From Brevundimonas sp. SH203 (GTDB lineage Bacteria; Pseudomonadota; Alphaproteobacteria; Caulobacterales; Caulobacteraceae): DNA of 64,000 bases. The DNA is taken from positions 718,081 to 782,080 of the forward strand of contig NZ_BDMM01000001.1 of assembly GCF_002157625.1 (NCBI RefSeq). The letters run 5' to 3'. The position numbers were made by a program, and so were the translations under genes. How positions within the stretch are numbered: position 1 is the stretch's first letter; each line of letters opens with the position of its first letter. Below are positions 30,701 to 38,276 of this stretch, in pieces. Below the pieces are notes generated by a model. It had not been told where the DNA came from. It did no database searches and saw only the letters and a list, made by a program, of their open reading frames with translations.

Positions 30701-31961
30701 GGGCGGCGAACGCAGCCTGGCGGGTCAGGTGGCGGGTCAGGCGACCCTCGCCGGCACGCTGAACGCCCCGCGCCTGAACGGCCGATTCGATCTGAGCCAG
30801 GGCAATTATCGCGAGAAGGCGGTCGGTCTGGTTCTCAGCGACCTGACCCTGCGGACCCGGTTCGACGATACGGCCGCCCAGATCGAGACCTTTACCGCCA
30901 ACGACGGCAAGGGCGGAACCGTGTCCGGCCAAGGCCGGGTGGGTCTGCGGCAGGGCTCCGGCTCCAACGCCCAGCTGATGCTGAACCGCTTCCGCGTCAT
31001 CGACAACGACATCGCCGAGGCGCGGGCGTCCGGGCCGATCACCATCGTTCGCGGCGCGGACGGCAATATCCAGCTGGGCGGCCAGATCGTGGTCGACGAG
31101 GCCAAGATCGAGCCGGAACTGCCCGGATCGACCGGCATCGTCTCGATGGACGTGGTCGAGATCAATCGTCCCGGCGGCGATCCGGTGGAAAGCGAGCAGA
31201 AGGCGCGCGGCCCGCAGATCGGCATGGACATCAGCCTGCGATCCTCGGGCGGCAAGGTGCGGGTCAACGGTCGCGGCCTGAACGTCATCCTGGACGTCAA
31301 CGCCCGGGTGCGCGGCACCATCGCCGAGCCGCAGTTGAACGGCACGGCCAATGTGGTGCGCGGCGACTATGAGTTCGCAGGCAAGCGGTTCGTGTTCGAC
31401 GACACCGGCCGCGTCACCCTGTCCACCGATCCCAAACAGATCCGCCTGAACCTGTCGGCGACGCGCGAGGATGCGGCCCTGACCGCCACCATCAACGTCA
31501 CCGGCACGGCGGCCGAGCCCAAGATCGCCCTGACCTCCACCCCCTCCCTGCCCCAGGACGAAATCCTGTCGCAGGTGCTGTTCGGGCGTTCGGCGTCGCA
31601 GTTGTCGGCCTTCGAGGCGGCGCAGCTGGCGGCGGGGGTCGCGGCCCTGGCGGGCGGCGGCGGGTTCGACGTGATCGGCAACCTGCGCGAACTGGCGGGT
31701 CTGGACCGGCTGTCGTTCGGCGGCGACGCCTCGGCGGTCACGGTCGCCGGCGGTCGCTACATCACCGACGACGTCTATCTGGAAGTCATCGGCGGCGGTC
31801 AGAACGGCGCGGCGGTCAAGGTGGAATGGCAGCCCCGGCGCAATGTCGCCATCGCCTCGCAGTTCGGCGGCCAGGGCCAGACCAGCCTGTCGATCCGCTG
31901 GCGCCACGAAAGCCGCGAGGCCGGCGACCGTCGCCCCAATCGCGGCGGCCGCAATCGTTAG
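27705..31961 (+). CDS. tamB: TamB, translocation and assembly module inner-membrane component
   Basis: A 1418-residue protein has one N-terminal membrane helix (IALIAGVVVAGLLVLIAATL, about residues 40-60), preceded by a basic cytoplasmic stretch. It continues with a very long repetitive beta-rich region and a C-terminal DUF490/TamB domain (DEILSQVLFGRSASQLSAFE). TamB spans the periplasm as a beta-taco and contacts TamA; this role is known for the family. It starts at a TTG overlapping the tamA TGA. A basic 15-residue tail follows the usual terminal strand (SLSIRW), unlike the aromatic end found in many homologues. Confidence 0.93.
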   Translation: MTDTPPETGPEIQPDAGLEDAAPARTSPARRKRGLARRIALIAGVVVAGLLVLIAATLVAGRYYIASDGGRQLVLERIQDLKISRYGRLKVYGLKGDLLSDFSIDRITLADSKGVWLEANNLSMDWSYLALLSRSFHANDIKAETIRVLRRPEVEPPTNEPSGPQPISVRIDKFSADIELMEGFSKEYGRWSLSGDASLPRNGAKSATVNADSLNRPGDFLRLAASFGGKLEETRLNLRANEAQGGPLAGALGYSPDQPFSAVAVLNADVVNARVQTGRFVPLIVQGHFGDKGSRVSGFADFSGSDLLAPFVTKIGRTARFGFAMVPTPDKASQGVAWKLISDNVQSEARGLIRNSDRSSPDGIKLEIQTGSLSRLVGSDVAGPAAYSGLFKGDAQNWALNGQVTLLNANVASYRATRIAGPLNVLVKDGRMDLDGDIRANGGSGEGIIGGLLGGAPRVQLKAARMKDGAILLEKVDLLGQGLTLKGSGSRNLLGGMSFRGEAQLTDAARVSPGARGAFGGPIRASSARTGAPWVLNFDGRGRNLIVGMAELDRLLGKTPRLQLAGRLNGGRIEVERGELTGAAGRAGAKGLIETAGRLRLALDWNARGPFAAGPVEIGGDMTGRGALTGTLSQPRVDLTAGFQQVTAGALTLNNADMTLSFRKGADASDGRIAVVSGSNYGPARASGNFFLGGKRIRLSDLDVDAGGVTAKGAIALSNNIPSSADLTFTARTGAFLASGEANGRVRLTDGGGSDSAILDVNGRNVRLAGQSWTIRTLDLDGRGTLTNLPFTLALDVGGSTPAQFNGTGVYSRQNTTHGLTLRGGGRVREVAFTTRSPAAITINGANRTAHLDLGVGGGVLLADLRQDARTVAVQADLTQVDLGSISPELRGSVTGQVAMRGAGSDLSGTANVALQNVRSIDAPRGLAVNGRVDATLAGDRLSIKATAVDEGAVQASADVVLPVEASAAPLRLAIARTREMSGRVSINGQIQPIWDLFLGGERSLAGQVAGQATLAGTLNAPRLNGRFDLSQGNYREKAVGLVLSDLTLRTRFDDTAAQIETFTANDGKGGTVSGQGRVGLRQGSGSNAQLMLNRFRVIDNDIAEARASGPITIVRGADGNIQLGGQIVVDEAKIEPELPGSTGIVSMDVVEINRPGGDPVESEQKARGPQIGMDISLRSSGGKVRVNGRGLNVILDVNARVRGTIAEPQLNGTANVVRGDYEFAGKRFVFDDTGRVTLSTDPKQIRLNLSATREDAALTATINVTGTAAEPKIALTSTPSLPQDEILSQVLFGRSASQLSAFEAAQLAAGVAALAGGGGFDVIGNLRELAGLDRLSFGGDASAVTVAGGRYITDDVYLEVIGGGQNGAAVKVEWQPRRNVAIASQFGGQGQTSLSIRWRHESREAGDRRPNRGGRNR

Positions 31962-31981
31962 ACGGGCGCCTCCCCATTGTT

Positions 31982-32109
31982 CCACTCATCCCGGCGAAAG
32001 CCGGGACCCCGTTCTTTCGCATCGATGGCGTCTCGGATGACCAGCGAATTTTGATCGCACACAGTTGTCGCCCAAAGGTCTGGGTCCCGGCTTTCGCCGG
32101 GATGAGCGG
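31982..32109 (+). repeat. Dispersed 128-bp intergenic element, copy 1
   Basis: The ends are a 26-29 bp inverted repeat: CACTCATCCCGG... on the left, and its inverse ending GGGATGAG on the right. Each end forms its own hairpin (TCCCGGCGAAAGCCGGGA). It lies between the convergent tamB and arsC genes, beginning 20 bp after the tamB stop. The interior (TTCTTTCGCATCG...CGCCCAAAG) matches copy 2 in reverse orientation. It may also act as a bidirectional transcript end. Confidence 0.85.
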
Positions 32110-32125
32110 AAGGGGGAGCCCCCCG

Positions 32126-32467
32126 CTAAAGAACCTCCAGCACCCGCTCCAACGGACGGCCGACCACGGCGCCTTTGTCGGTTTCGACGATGGGGCGTTC
32201 GATCAGGATCGGCTGGGCCAGGGCGGCGGCCAGCAGCGTCTCGTCATCGGCGCCGGCGTCCAGCAGAGCCTTGGCCTCGACCTCCTTGCGGCGCATCAGC
32301 CCCGCCATGCCGACGCCGGTTCGCGAGGCCAGTCGTTCGAGCGTCGCCCGATCCCATCCGGTCTTCAGATAGTCGATCACCGTCGGCTCGATCCCCCGAT
32401 CTCTCAGCAGGGCCAAGGCGTTGCGTGAGGTCGAGCATTTCGGATTGTGATAAAGGGTCACAGCCAT
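32126..32467 (-). CDS. arsC: Arsenate reductase, glutaredoxin-coupled ArsC family
   Basis: A 113-residue thioredoxin-fold protein. HNPKCSTSRNA contains the catalytic cysteine of the ArsC family. Later arginines (LMRRKE, IERPIV, VGRPLERV) match the conserved anion-binding residues. It reduces arsenate to arsenite, or is a close paralogue of the YfgD type. There is no arsB, acr3 or arsR beside it, so a dedicated arsenic operon is not evident. The ATG overlaps the stop of the upstream membrane protein (TGATG). Confidence 0.9.
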   Translation of the reverse strand: MAVTLYHNPKCSTSRNALALLRDRGIEPTVIDYLKTGWDRATLERLASRTGVGMAGLMRRKEVEAKALLDAGADDETLLAAALAQPILIERPIVETDKGAVVGRPLERVLEVL

Positions 32468-33009
32468 CAGGGTTCTCTCCGCAAACGGTGCAGCATCATC
32501 GCCCCCTGCAACGACGCCACATAGATGACGGCGGCGATCGCCGCCGCCGGCCAGGTCGTCAGGGTGATCCATAGCGGCAACTCCGGCGTCGGCATCGTGC
32601 CCAGCAGCCGCATCCCCATATTGGCCACCAGGCCATAGGCCGTCAGGGCCAGCATGACGATGGGAATGGCCCGCGTCATCATCCGCCACTGAACCGCTGC
32701 CAGAACGCCATAGAGCATGATGCTGAAGACCGCGCCGGACACGATGGCGAAAGGCCAGATGGCCTTCATCATCTCGTGCTGCATAGCGACCTGATCGGCG
32801 CTCAGCCCCATCCGGGCGTATTCGCCGCTCATTGCCGTCTCGAACCAGCCGGAAGTGAACATCCACCAGGTCGGGATCAAACCGACGACCAGGGCGATGG
32901 CCAGGCCGAACACCATGGACCGCGCCGCACGCTGCGCCTCGGCCATGCCGCGCGGCAGCGCCAAGGGATTCATGGCCCGCAGCCACAGGGCGATGATCGC
33001 ACGATTCAT
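32467..33009 (-). CDS. Membrane protein of unknown function
   Basis: A 180-residue protein has four to five hydrophobic segments (MVFGLAIALVVGLIPTWWMF, IVSGAVFSIMLYGVLAAVQW, PLWITLTTWPAAAIAAVIYV). No catalytic motif is visible. I placed the start at the ATG at 33009; the open frame upstream covers the divergent promoter region. It is coupled to arsC by a TGATG overlap. Function unknown. Confidence 0.7.
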   Translation of the reverse strand: MNRAIIALWLRAMNPLALPRGMAEAQRAARSMVFGLAIALVVGLIPTWWMFTSGWFETAMSGEYARMGLSADQVAMQHEMMKAIWPFAIVSGAVFSIMLYGVLAAVQWRMMTRAIPIVMLALTAYGLVANMGMRLLGTMPTPELPLWITLTTWPAAAIAAVIYVASLQGAMMLHRLRREP

Positions 33010-33106
33010 GACAGGGCCTCTTGTTCGGTCGGAAACTAGCGATGATCGGCGCTGACTTACAGACCCGTCCTTCACCTTTGCCGCCGCTCCGTCTAGGGTC
33101 CGGCCG

Positions 33107-34357
33107 ATGCGGATTCTGACCTCTGACCAGGCCGTCCTCGACCACGTCGCCGCGCGACGCGAGGCCGTCATCGGACGCACCATCGACTGGGCGAACATCA
33201 ACTCCGGCAGCCGCAACGCCGCCGGTCTGAACGCCATGCTGGATGTGCTGGAGGCTGAAGCTCGCCGCCTACCCGCCGTGGTCGAGCGGTTGCCGACGCA
33301 GGGCTCGACCACCGTCGCCGACGACGGTTCGGTGCGGACCGAGGCCCATGCCGACGCCCTGAAGATCACCGCCCGCCCCGACGCGCCGATCCAGATCGTG
33401 CTGACCGGCCATTACGACACCGTCTTCCCCGCCGACAGCCGGTTCCAGACCGTGACGACCCGCGCGGACGACGCCCTGAACGGCCCCGGCGTGGCGGACA
33501 TGAAGGGTGGGATCAGCGTGATGCTGGCGGCGCTGGAGGCATTCGAGACCCACCCCGACCGCCACGGCGTCGGCTGGACCGTGCTGCTCAGCCCCGACGA
33601 GGAAATCGGCTCGCCCGCCTCGGCGCCCCTGCTGGCGGAACTGGGCGCGCGGGGCCACATCGGCCTGACCTATGAACCGGCTCTGGCCGACGGCACGCTG
33701 GCCGGGGCAAGGAAGGGCAGCGGCAACTATCATCTGATCGTCACCGGCCGCGCCGCCCATGCGGGTCGCGCCTTTGACGAGGGGCGCAATGCGGTGGCGG
33801 GGGCCGCCCTCATCGCCGCCGCCCTGCATGGGCTGAACGGCCGGCGCGAAGGCGTCACCGTCAATGTCGCCAAAATCGCAGGCGGCGGCGCCCTGAACGT
33901 CGTCGCCGACAACGCCGTGGTCCGCTTCAACGTGCGTGTGCCGGACAAGGCCGCCGCCGACTGGATCGACGCCCAGGTCCGCAGCCTCGCCGCCACACCG
34001 CCATTCGAGGGACTGACGCTTGATCTGCACGGCGGCTTCACCCGCGCGCCCAAGCCGATGGACGCGGCCCAGACCGCCCTGTTCGAGGCGGTGAAGGAAG
34101 CGGGCGCCCTGCTGGGCCAGCCCATCGCCTGGAAGCCGTCGGGCGGGGTGTGCGAGGGCAATAATCTGCACGCCGCCGGCCTGCCCAACATCGACACCCT
34201 AGGCGTCCGAGGCGGCGACATCCATTCGGATCAGGAGTTCGCCTGGCCCGACAGCTTCGTTGAACGCGCCCAGCTCAGCGCCCTGATCCTGTGCAAGGTC
34301 GCCTCGGGCGAAATCGACGCGGCCAAACTGAAATCCCTGCGGATGGAAACCCTGTAG
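33107..34357 (+). CDS. M20 family metallopeptidase/hydrolase in ast operon
   Basis: A 416-residue M20/M25/M40-type hydrolase. Metal-binding and catalytic elements appear in order: GHYDTV (H and D), NGPGVADMKGG, SPDEEIG (catalytic Glu and ligand) and a C-terminal DIHSDQEFAWPDSFVERA segment. The dimerisation domain holds TGRAAHAGRAFDEGRNAV. Relatives are glutamate carboxypeptidases and succinyl-diaminopimelate desuccinylases. It begins the arginine succinyltransferase operon, which lacks astE here, so it may perform succinylglutamate desuccinylation; that is inference. The stop is 1 bp from the astA ATG. Confidence 0.87.
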   Translation: MRILTSDQAVLDHVAARREAVIGRTIDWANINSGSRNAAGLNAMLDVLEAEARRLPAVVERLPTQGSTTVADDGSVRTEAHADALKITARPDAPIQIVLTGHYDTVFPADSRFQTVTTRADDALNGPGVADMKGGISVMLAALEAFETHPDRHGVGWTVLLSPDEEIGSPASAPLLAELGARGHIGLTYEPALADGTLAGARKGSGNYHLIVTGRAAHAGRAFDEGRNAVAGAALIAAALHGLNGRREGVTVNVAKIAGGGALNVVADNAVVRFNVRVPDKAAADWIDAQVRSLAATPPFEGLTLDLHGGFTRAPKPMDAAQTALFEAVKEAGALLGQPIAWKPSGGVCEGNNLHAAGLPNIDTLGVRGGDIHSDQEFAWPDSFVERAQLSALILCKVASGEIDAAKLKSLRMETL

Positions 34358-34358
34358 A

Positions 34359-35366
34359 ATGCTTGTCGTCCGCCCCGCCGGTCCCGCCGACCTCGATCAC
34401 CTGCTGGAGCTGGCCATCCTGTCCGGTCCCGGCTTCACCAGCCTGCCCGAAGACCCCGACATCCTGTCCGACCGGCTGGAGCTGAGCCAGGCCAGCTTCC
34501 GGGGCGAGGTCACGCCGCAGGAGGCCTGGTACACCTTGATGCTGGAGGACGGCGACACCGGCGACATCGACGGCATCGGCTCGGTCAAGGCGACGGTGGG
34601 CCTGAAACGCCCCTTCTTCTCGTTCCGCGTGGTGAACAACACCGCCTCCTCGCCCTCCATCGGGGTCAAGCTGGATCACCAGACCCTGGTGCTGGTCAAC
34701 GAATGCACCGGCTGGACCGAGGTCGGTTCGCTGTTCCTGAAGGCCGACCGGCGCAAGGGCGGCGCGGGCCGTCTGCTCAGCCAGTCGCGATACATGCTGA
34801 TCGGCGCCCAACCCGACCTGTTCGCCGAGAATGTGCTGGCCGAACTGCGCGGCGTCTTCACCCCCGACGGCGCCTGCCCCTTCTGGGATCATGTGGCGCA
34901 CAAATTCTTCCCGATGGAGTTCGACGACGCCGACCGGATGACCGGATCGACCGATAAACAGTTCATCCTCGATCTGGCGCCGCGCCATCCGATCTATGTC
35001 GAACTGCTGCCCGAACCCGCCCGCGCCGTGATCGGCAAGGTCCATCCGCAGGGCGTGCCCGCCATGGCCCTGCTGGAGAGCGAGGGCTTCCGCACCAATG
35101 GGCTGGTGGACATCTTCGACGCCGGCCCGACCGTCTCGTGCGGGCGCGACAACATCCGCACGGTGCGCGATGCGCGCCTGCTGACTGTGGAGATCGCGGA
35201 TCAGGTCGAGGCCGAACTGCCGGCCCTGATCTCAACCGACAGCGTCGCGAACTTCCGCGCCGTCCGCGCCAAGGCGGACATCCAAGGCGAGACCGTTCGC
35301 CTGACCGCCGAAACCGCCGCCGCGCTGAAGGTTCGCGCGGGGGATGCTGTGCGGGTGAAATCGTGA
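34359..35366 (+). CDS. astA: Arginine N-succinyltransferase
   Basis: A 335-residue GNAT-fold enzyme transfers succinyl from succinyl-CoA to the alpha-amino group of arginine, the first AST pathway step. Family-specific blocks include GPGFTSLPED, NECTGWTEVGSLFL, CPFWDHVAHKFFPMEF and GKVHPQGVPAMALLESEGF. Length matches AstA (about 340). It follows the M20 gene without a gap. A 128-bp repeat element separates it from astD. Confidence 0.96.
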   Translation: MLVVRPAGPADLDHLLELAILSGPGFTSLPEDPDILSDRLELSQASFRGEVTPQEAWYTLMLEDGDTGDIDGIGSVKATVGLKRPFFSFRVVNNTASSPSIGVKLDHQTLVLVNECTGWTEVGSLFLKADRRKGGAGRLLSQSRYMLIGAQPDLFAENVLAELRGVFTPDGACPFWDHVAHKFFPMEFDDADRMTGSTDKQFILDLAPRHPIYVELLPEPARAVIGKVHPQGVPAMALLESEGFRTNGLVDIFDAGPTVSCGRDNIRTVRDARLLTVEIADQVEAELPALISTDSVANFRAVRAKADIQGETVRLTAETAAALKVRAGDAVRVKS

Positions 35367-35377
35367 CCCTCCCCTCT

Positions 35378-35505
35378 CCGCTCATCCCGGCGAAAGCCGG
35401 GACCCAGCGCTTTGGGCGGAGAATGTGTGAGATCGATATTCGGTGGTCGTCCGACACACCGACGATGCGAAAGAACTGGGTCCCGGCTTTCGCCGGGATG
35501 AGCGG
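35378..35505 (-). repeat. Dispersed 128-bp intergenic element, copy 2
   Basis: This element has exactly the same length as copy 1 and lies in opposite orientation, with perfect terminal hairpins (CCGCTCATCCCGGC and its inverse). The interior, read on the minus strand, matches copy 1 at most positions. It lies inside the ast operon between astA and astD, so if transcribed it will fold into two strong hairpins joined by a long stem in the mRNA. Confidence 0.87.
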
Positions 35506-35519
35506 ATTGGAGTAGAGCC

Positions 35520-36935
35520 ATGACCGTTTTCAAATCCACCGATCCCGCCACCGAGGCCGTGAACTGGGAAGGCGAAGCCGCCAGCCCGGACCAGGTTCAG
35601 GCCGCCGTGGAGGCCGCCCGCGCCGCCTTCCCCGACTGGGCCGACCGCCCGCGTCAGGACCGGATCGACGCCGTCAAACGCTATCAGTCCGTGCTGAAGG
35701 ACCGCGCGCCCCAGATCGCCGAGGCCATCAGCCGCGAGACGGGCAAGCCCCTGTGGGAGACCAGGACCGAAGCCGCCGCCATGATCGGCAAGGTCGATAT
35801 CTCGATCCGCGCCTATGACGAGCGCACGGGCGAGCGCAGCAACGACACGGCTTTCGGCCGCGCCACCCTGCGCCACCGCCCGCACGGCGTGGCGGCGGTG
35901 CTTGGCCCGTTCAACTTCCCCGGCCATCTGCCCAACGGCCATATCGTCCCGGCCCTGCTGGCGGGCGACACCGTCGTCTTCAAACCCTCGGAAGAGACGC
36001 CGCTGGTCGGTCAGGTGATGGCCGAAGCCTTCGCCGCCGCCGACCTGCCGACCGGCGTGGTCAATGTGGTCCAGGGCGGGCGCGAGACGGGCGCAGCCCT
36101 GCTGGACGCAGGCATCGACGCCCTGATGTTCACCGGATCGGGCGCGGCTGGCGCGCATTTCCGCAGGAAGTTCGCCGACGATCCGCACGTCATCCTGGCG
36201 CTGGAGCTGGGCGGCAACAATCCGCTGGTCGTCTGGGACGCCGCCGACGCCGAGGCGGTGGCGGGCATCGTGGTGCAGTCCGCCTTCGTCACCACCGGCC
36301 AGCGCTGCTCCTGCGCGCGTCGCCTGATCGTGCCGGAAGGGCCGCAGGGCGACGCCATCGTGGAGGCCGTCGCCGCCCTGTCCGACCGCCTGATCTTCGG
36401 CCCGTGGAACAGCGATCCCGAACCCTATGCCGGGCCGCTGATCTCGGCCTACGCCGCCCAGACCGCGCTTCAGGCCCTTCAGCAGCGCATCGACTTGGGG
36501 GCCAAGGTCATCAGCGCCTCCGGCCCGGTGGGCAATCTGCCCGGCGCCTTCGTTCGTCCGGCCATCATCGACGTGACCGGCCTGGACGTGCTGGACGAAG
36601 AGATGTTCGCCCCCTTCCTTCAGGTGATCCGCGTCCCGACGTTCGAGGCCGCCATCGCCGCCGCCAACGCCACGCGGTACGGTCTGTCCGCCGGTCTGGT
36701 CAGCGACAAGCCTAAGAATTGGGACCGCTTCATCCGCCGCATCCGCGCGGGCGTGGTCAACTTCAACCGCCCGACCACAGGCGCCGCCGGCGACATGCCC
36801 TTCGGCGGCCTGGGCGCCAGCGGCAACCACCGCCCCAGCGCCTATTACGCCGCAGACTACTGCGCCTATCCGGTCGCCAGTTTCGAGGCGGACGCGGTCG
36901 CCAATATCGAAGGCGAGATCAAGGGGTTGCGATGA
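35520..36935 (+). CDS. astD: N-succinylglutamate 5-semialdehyde dehydrogenase
   Basis: A 471-residue aldehyde dehydrogenase-family enzyme oxidises succinylglutamate semialdehyde to succinylglutamate with NAD. It carries FKPSEETPLVGQ, LELGGNNPLVVWD (the region of the general-base Glu) and TTGQRCSCARR with the catalytic cysteine. The AstD-type ending AYYAADYCAYPVAS supports this member over other dehydrogenases. It overlaps astB by 4 bases. Confidence 0.95.
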   Translation: MTVFKSTDPATEAVNWEGEAASPDQVQAAVEAARAAFPDWADRPRQDRIDAVKRYQSVLKDRAPQIAEAISRETGKPLWETRTEAAAMIGKVDISIRAYDERTGERSNDTAFGRATLRHRPHGVAAVLGPFNFPGHLPNGHIVPALLAGDTVVFKPSEETPLVGQVMAEAFAAADLPTGVVNVVQGGRETGAALLDAGIDALMFTGSGAAGAHFRRKFADDPHVILALELGGNNPLVVWDAADAEAVAGIVVQSAFVTTGQRCSCARRLIVPEGPQGDAIVEAVAALSDRLIFGPWNSDPEPYAGPLISAYAAQTALQALQQRIDLGAKVISASGPVGNLPGAFVRPAIIDVTGLDVLDEEMFAPFLQVIRVPTFEAAIAAANATRYGLSAGLVSDKPKNWDRFIRRIRAGVVNFNRPTTGAAGDMPFGGLGASGNHRPSAYYAADYCAYPVASFEADAVANIEGEIKGLR

Positions 36936-38269
36936 TCACGGCGGTCGAGGCCAACGCCGACGGTCTGATCGGGCCGACCCACTCCTACGCGGGCCTGTCG
37001 CCCGGCAATCTGGCGTCCAGCCTGAACAAGGGCGAGGCGTCCAACCCGCGCGCGGCAGTGCTGCAGGGTCTGGACAAGATGAAGGCGCTGGCGGACCTGG
37101 GCCTGCCCCAGTTCGTCCTGCCGCCGCATGAGCGGCCGAACATCCCGTTTCTGCGGTCGCTGGGGTTCGCCGGTTCGGACGCCCAGGTGCTGGAGAAGGC
37201 GTGGCGGACCGCGCCGTCCTTCGCCGCCGCCGCCTGTTCGGCCTCGCCCATGTGGGCCGCCAACGCCGCGACCGTGACGCCCAGCGCCGACGCCGCGGAC
37301 GGCCGGGTGCATTTCACCCCCGCCAATCTGCACACCAATCTGCACCGCAGTCTGGAGCACCAACAGACGAAGCGGGCGCTGGACGCCCTGTTCCCCGACC
37401 CCGTCCGGTTCGCCGTTCACGACGCCCTGCCCGCCGTCGCGCATTTAGCCGACGAGGGCGCGGCCAATCACGTCCGGCTTTGCGCCGCGCATGGCGGTCG
37501 CGGGGTCAATCTGCTGGTCTGGGGCCGCGAAGCGTTCGAGCCGTGGGACGGCCCCTTCCCCGCTCGCCAGACGCGCGAGGCCTCAGAGGCCATCGTCCGC
37601 CGTCATGAGGCGGGCCGCCCGGTCCTGGCCCAGCAGTCGCGCGCGGCCATCGCGGGCGGAACCTTCCACAACGACGTGGTCTGCGTCGGGGCGCTGGACA
37701 CCCTGTTCTTCCACGAGCTGGCGTTCGAGGACACGGATTCGACCAAGGCCGCCATCCGCCGCGCCGCCGACGGCCTGTTCGAACCGCAGTTCGTCGAGGT
37801 TTCGAACGCCGACCTGCCGCTGGCCGATGCGATCGGCAGCTATCTGTTCAACTCCATGCTGATCCAGGTTCCGGGCGAGGACCGCCTGACCCTGATCTGT
37901 CCCACCGAGACGCGCGACAATCCGCGCAGCCATGCGGTGGTCGAACGCATCGCCGCCTCCAACGGCCCCATCGGCACGGTGCGCTATGTCGATGTGCGCC
38001 AGTCAATGCGGAACGGCGGCGGCCCCGCCTGCCTGCGCCTGCGGGTCGTGCTGACCGAGGCGGAACTGGCGGCGACCAATCCGGCCATGCGCCTGACCGA
38101 CGCCCTGCACGCGCGCCTGTCGGACTGGGCGAATCGCTGGTATCGCGAAGAACTGCGTCCGGCCGATCTGGCAGACCCCAAGCTGCTGGACGAAAGCCGG
38201 GGCGCGCTGGACGAACTGACGGCGATCCTGAAACTCGGCGCCGACTTCTATCCCTTCCAGAGAGGTTGA
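36932..38269 (+). CDS. astB: N-succinylarginine dihydrolase
   Basis: A 445-residue enzyme hydrolyses succinylarginine to succinylornithine, ammonia and CO2. Diagnostic blocks are EANADGLIGPTHSYAGLSPGN at the N-terminus, FTPANLHTNLHRSLE, and NGGGPACLRLRVVL at the C-terminus, the latter holding the active-site cysteine. Length is that of AstB. The ATG at 36932 overlaps the astD TGA (ATGA). Confidence 0.96.
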   Translation: MITAVEANADGLIGPTHSYAGLSPGNLASSLNKGEASNPRAAVLQGLDKMKALADLGLPQFVLPPHERPNIPFLRSLGFAGSDAQVLEKAWRTAPSFAAAACSASPMWAANAATVTPSADAADGRVHFTPANLHTNLHRSLEHQQTKRALDALFPDPVRFAVHDALPAVAHLADEGAANHVRLCAAHGGRGVNLLVWGREAFEPWDGPFPARQTREASEAIVRRHEAGRPVLAQQSRAAIAGGTFHNDVVCVGALDTLFFHELAFEDTDSTKAAIRRAADGLFEPQFVEVSNADLPLADAIGSYLFNSMLIQVPGEDRLTLICPTETRDNPRSHAVVERIAASNGPIGTVRYVDVRQSMRNGGGPACLRLRVVLTEAELAATNPAMRLTDALHARLSDWANRWYREELRPADLADPKLLDESRGALDELTAILKLGADFYPFQRG

Positions 38270-38276
38270 CGCGCCG

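Noticed and set aside
27681..31985. A 1434-residue open frame on the minus strand, longer than the TamB frame it overlaps
   Set aside because: It runs antisense to tamB. Its translation is low-complexity (Gln, Arg, Gly, His rich) with no domain, while the plus strand reads as TamB with a membrane helix and DUF490 end. High GC produces such shadow frames.
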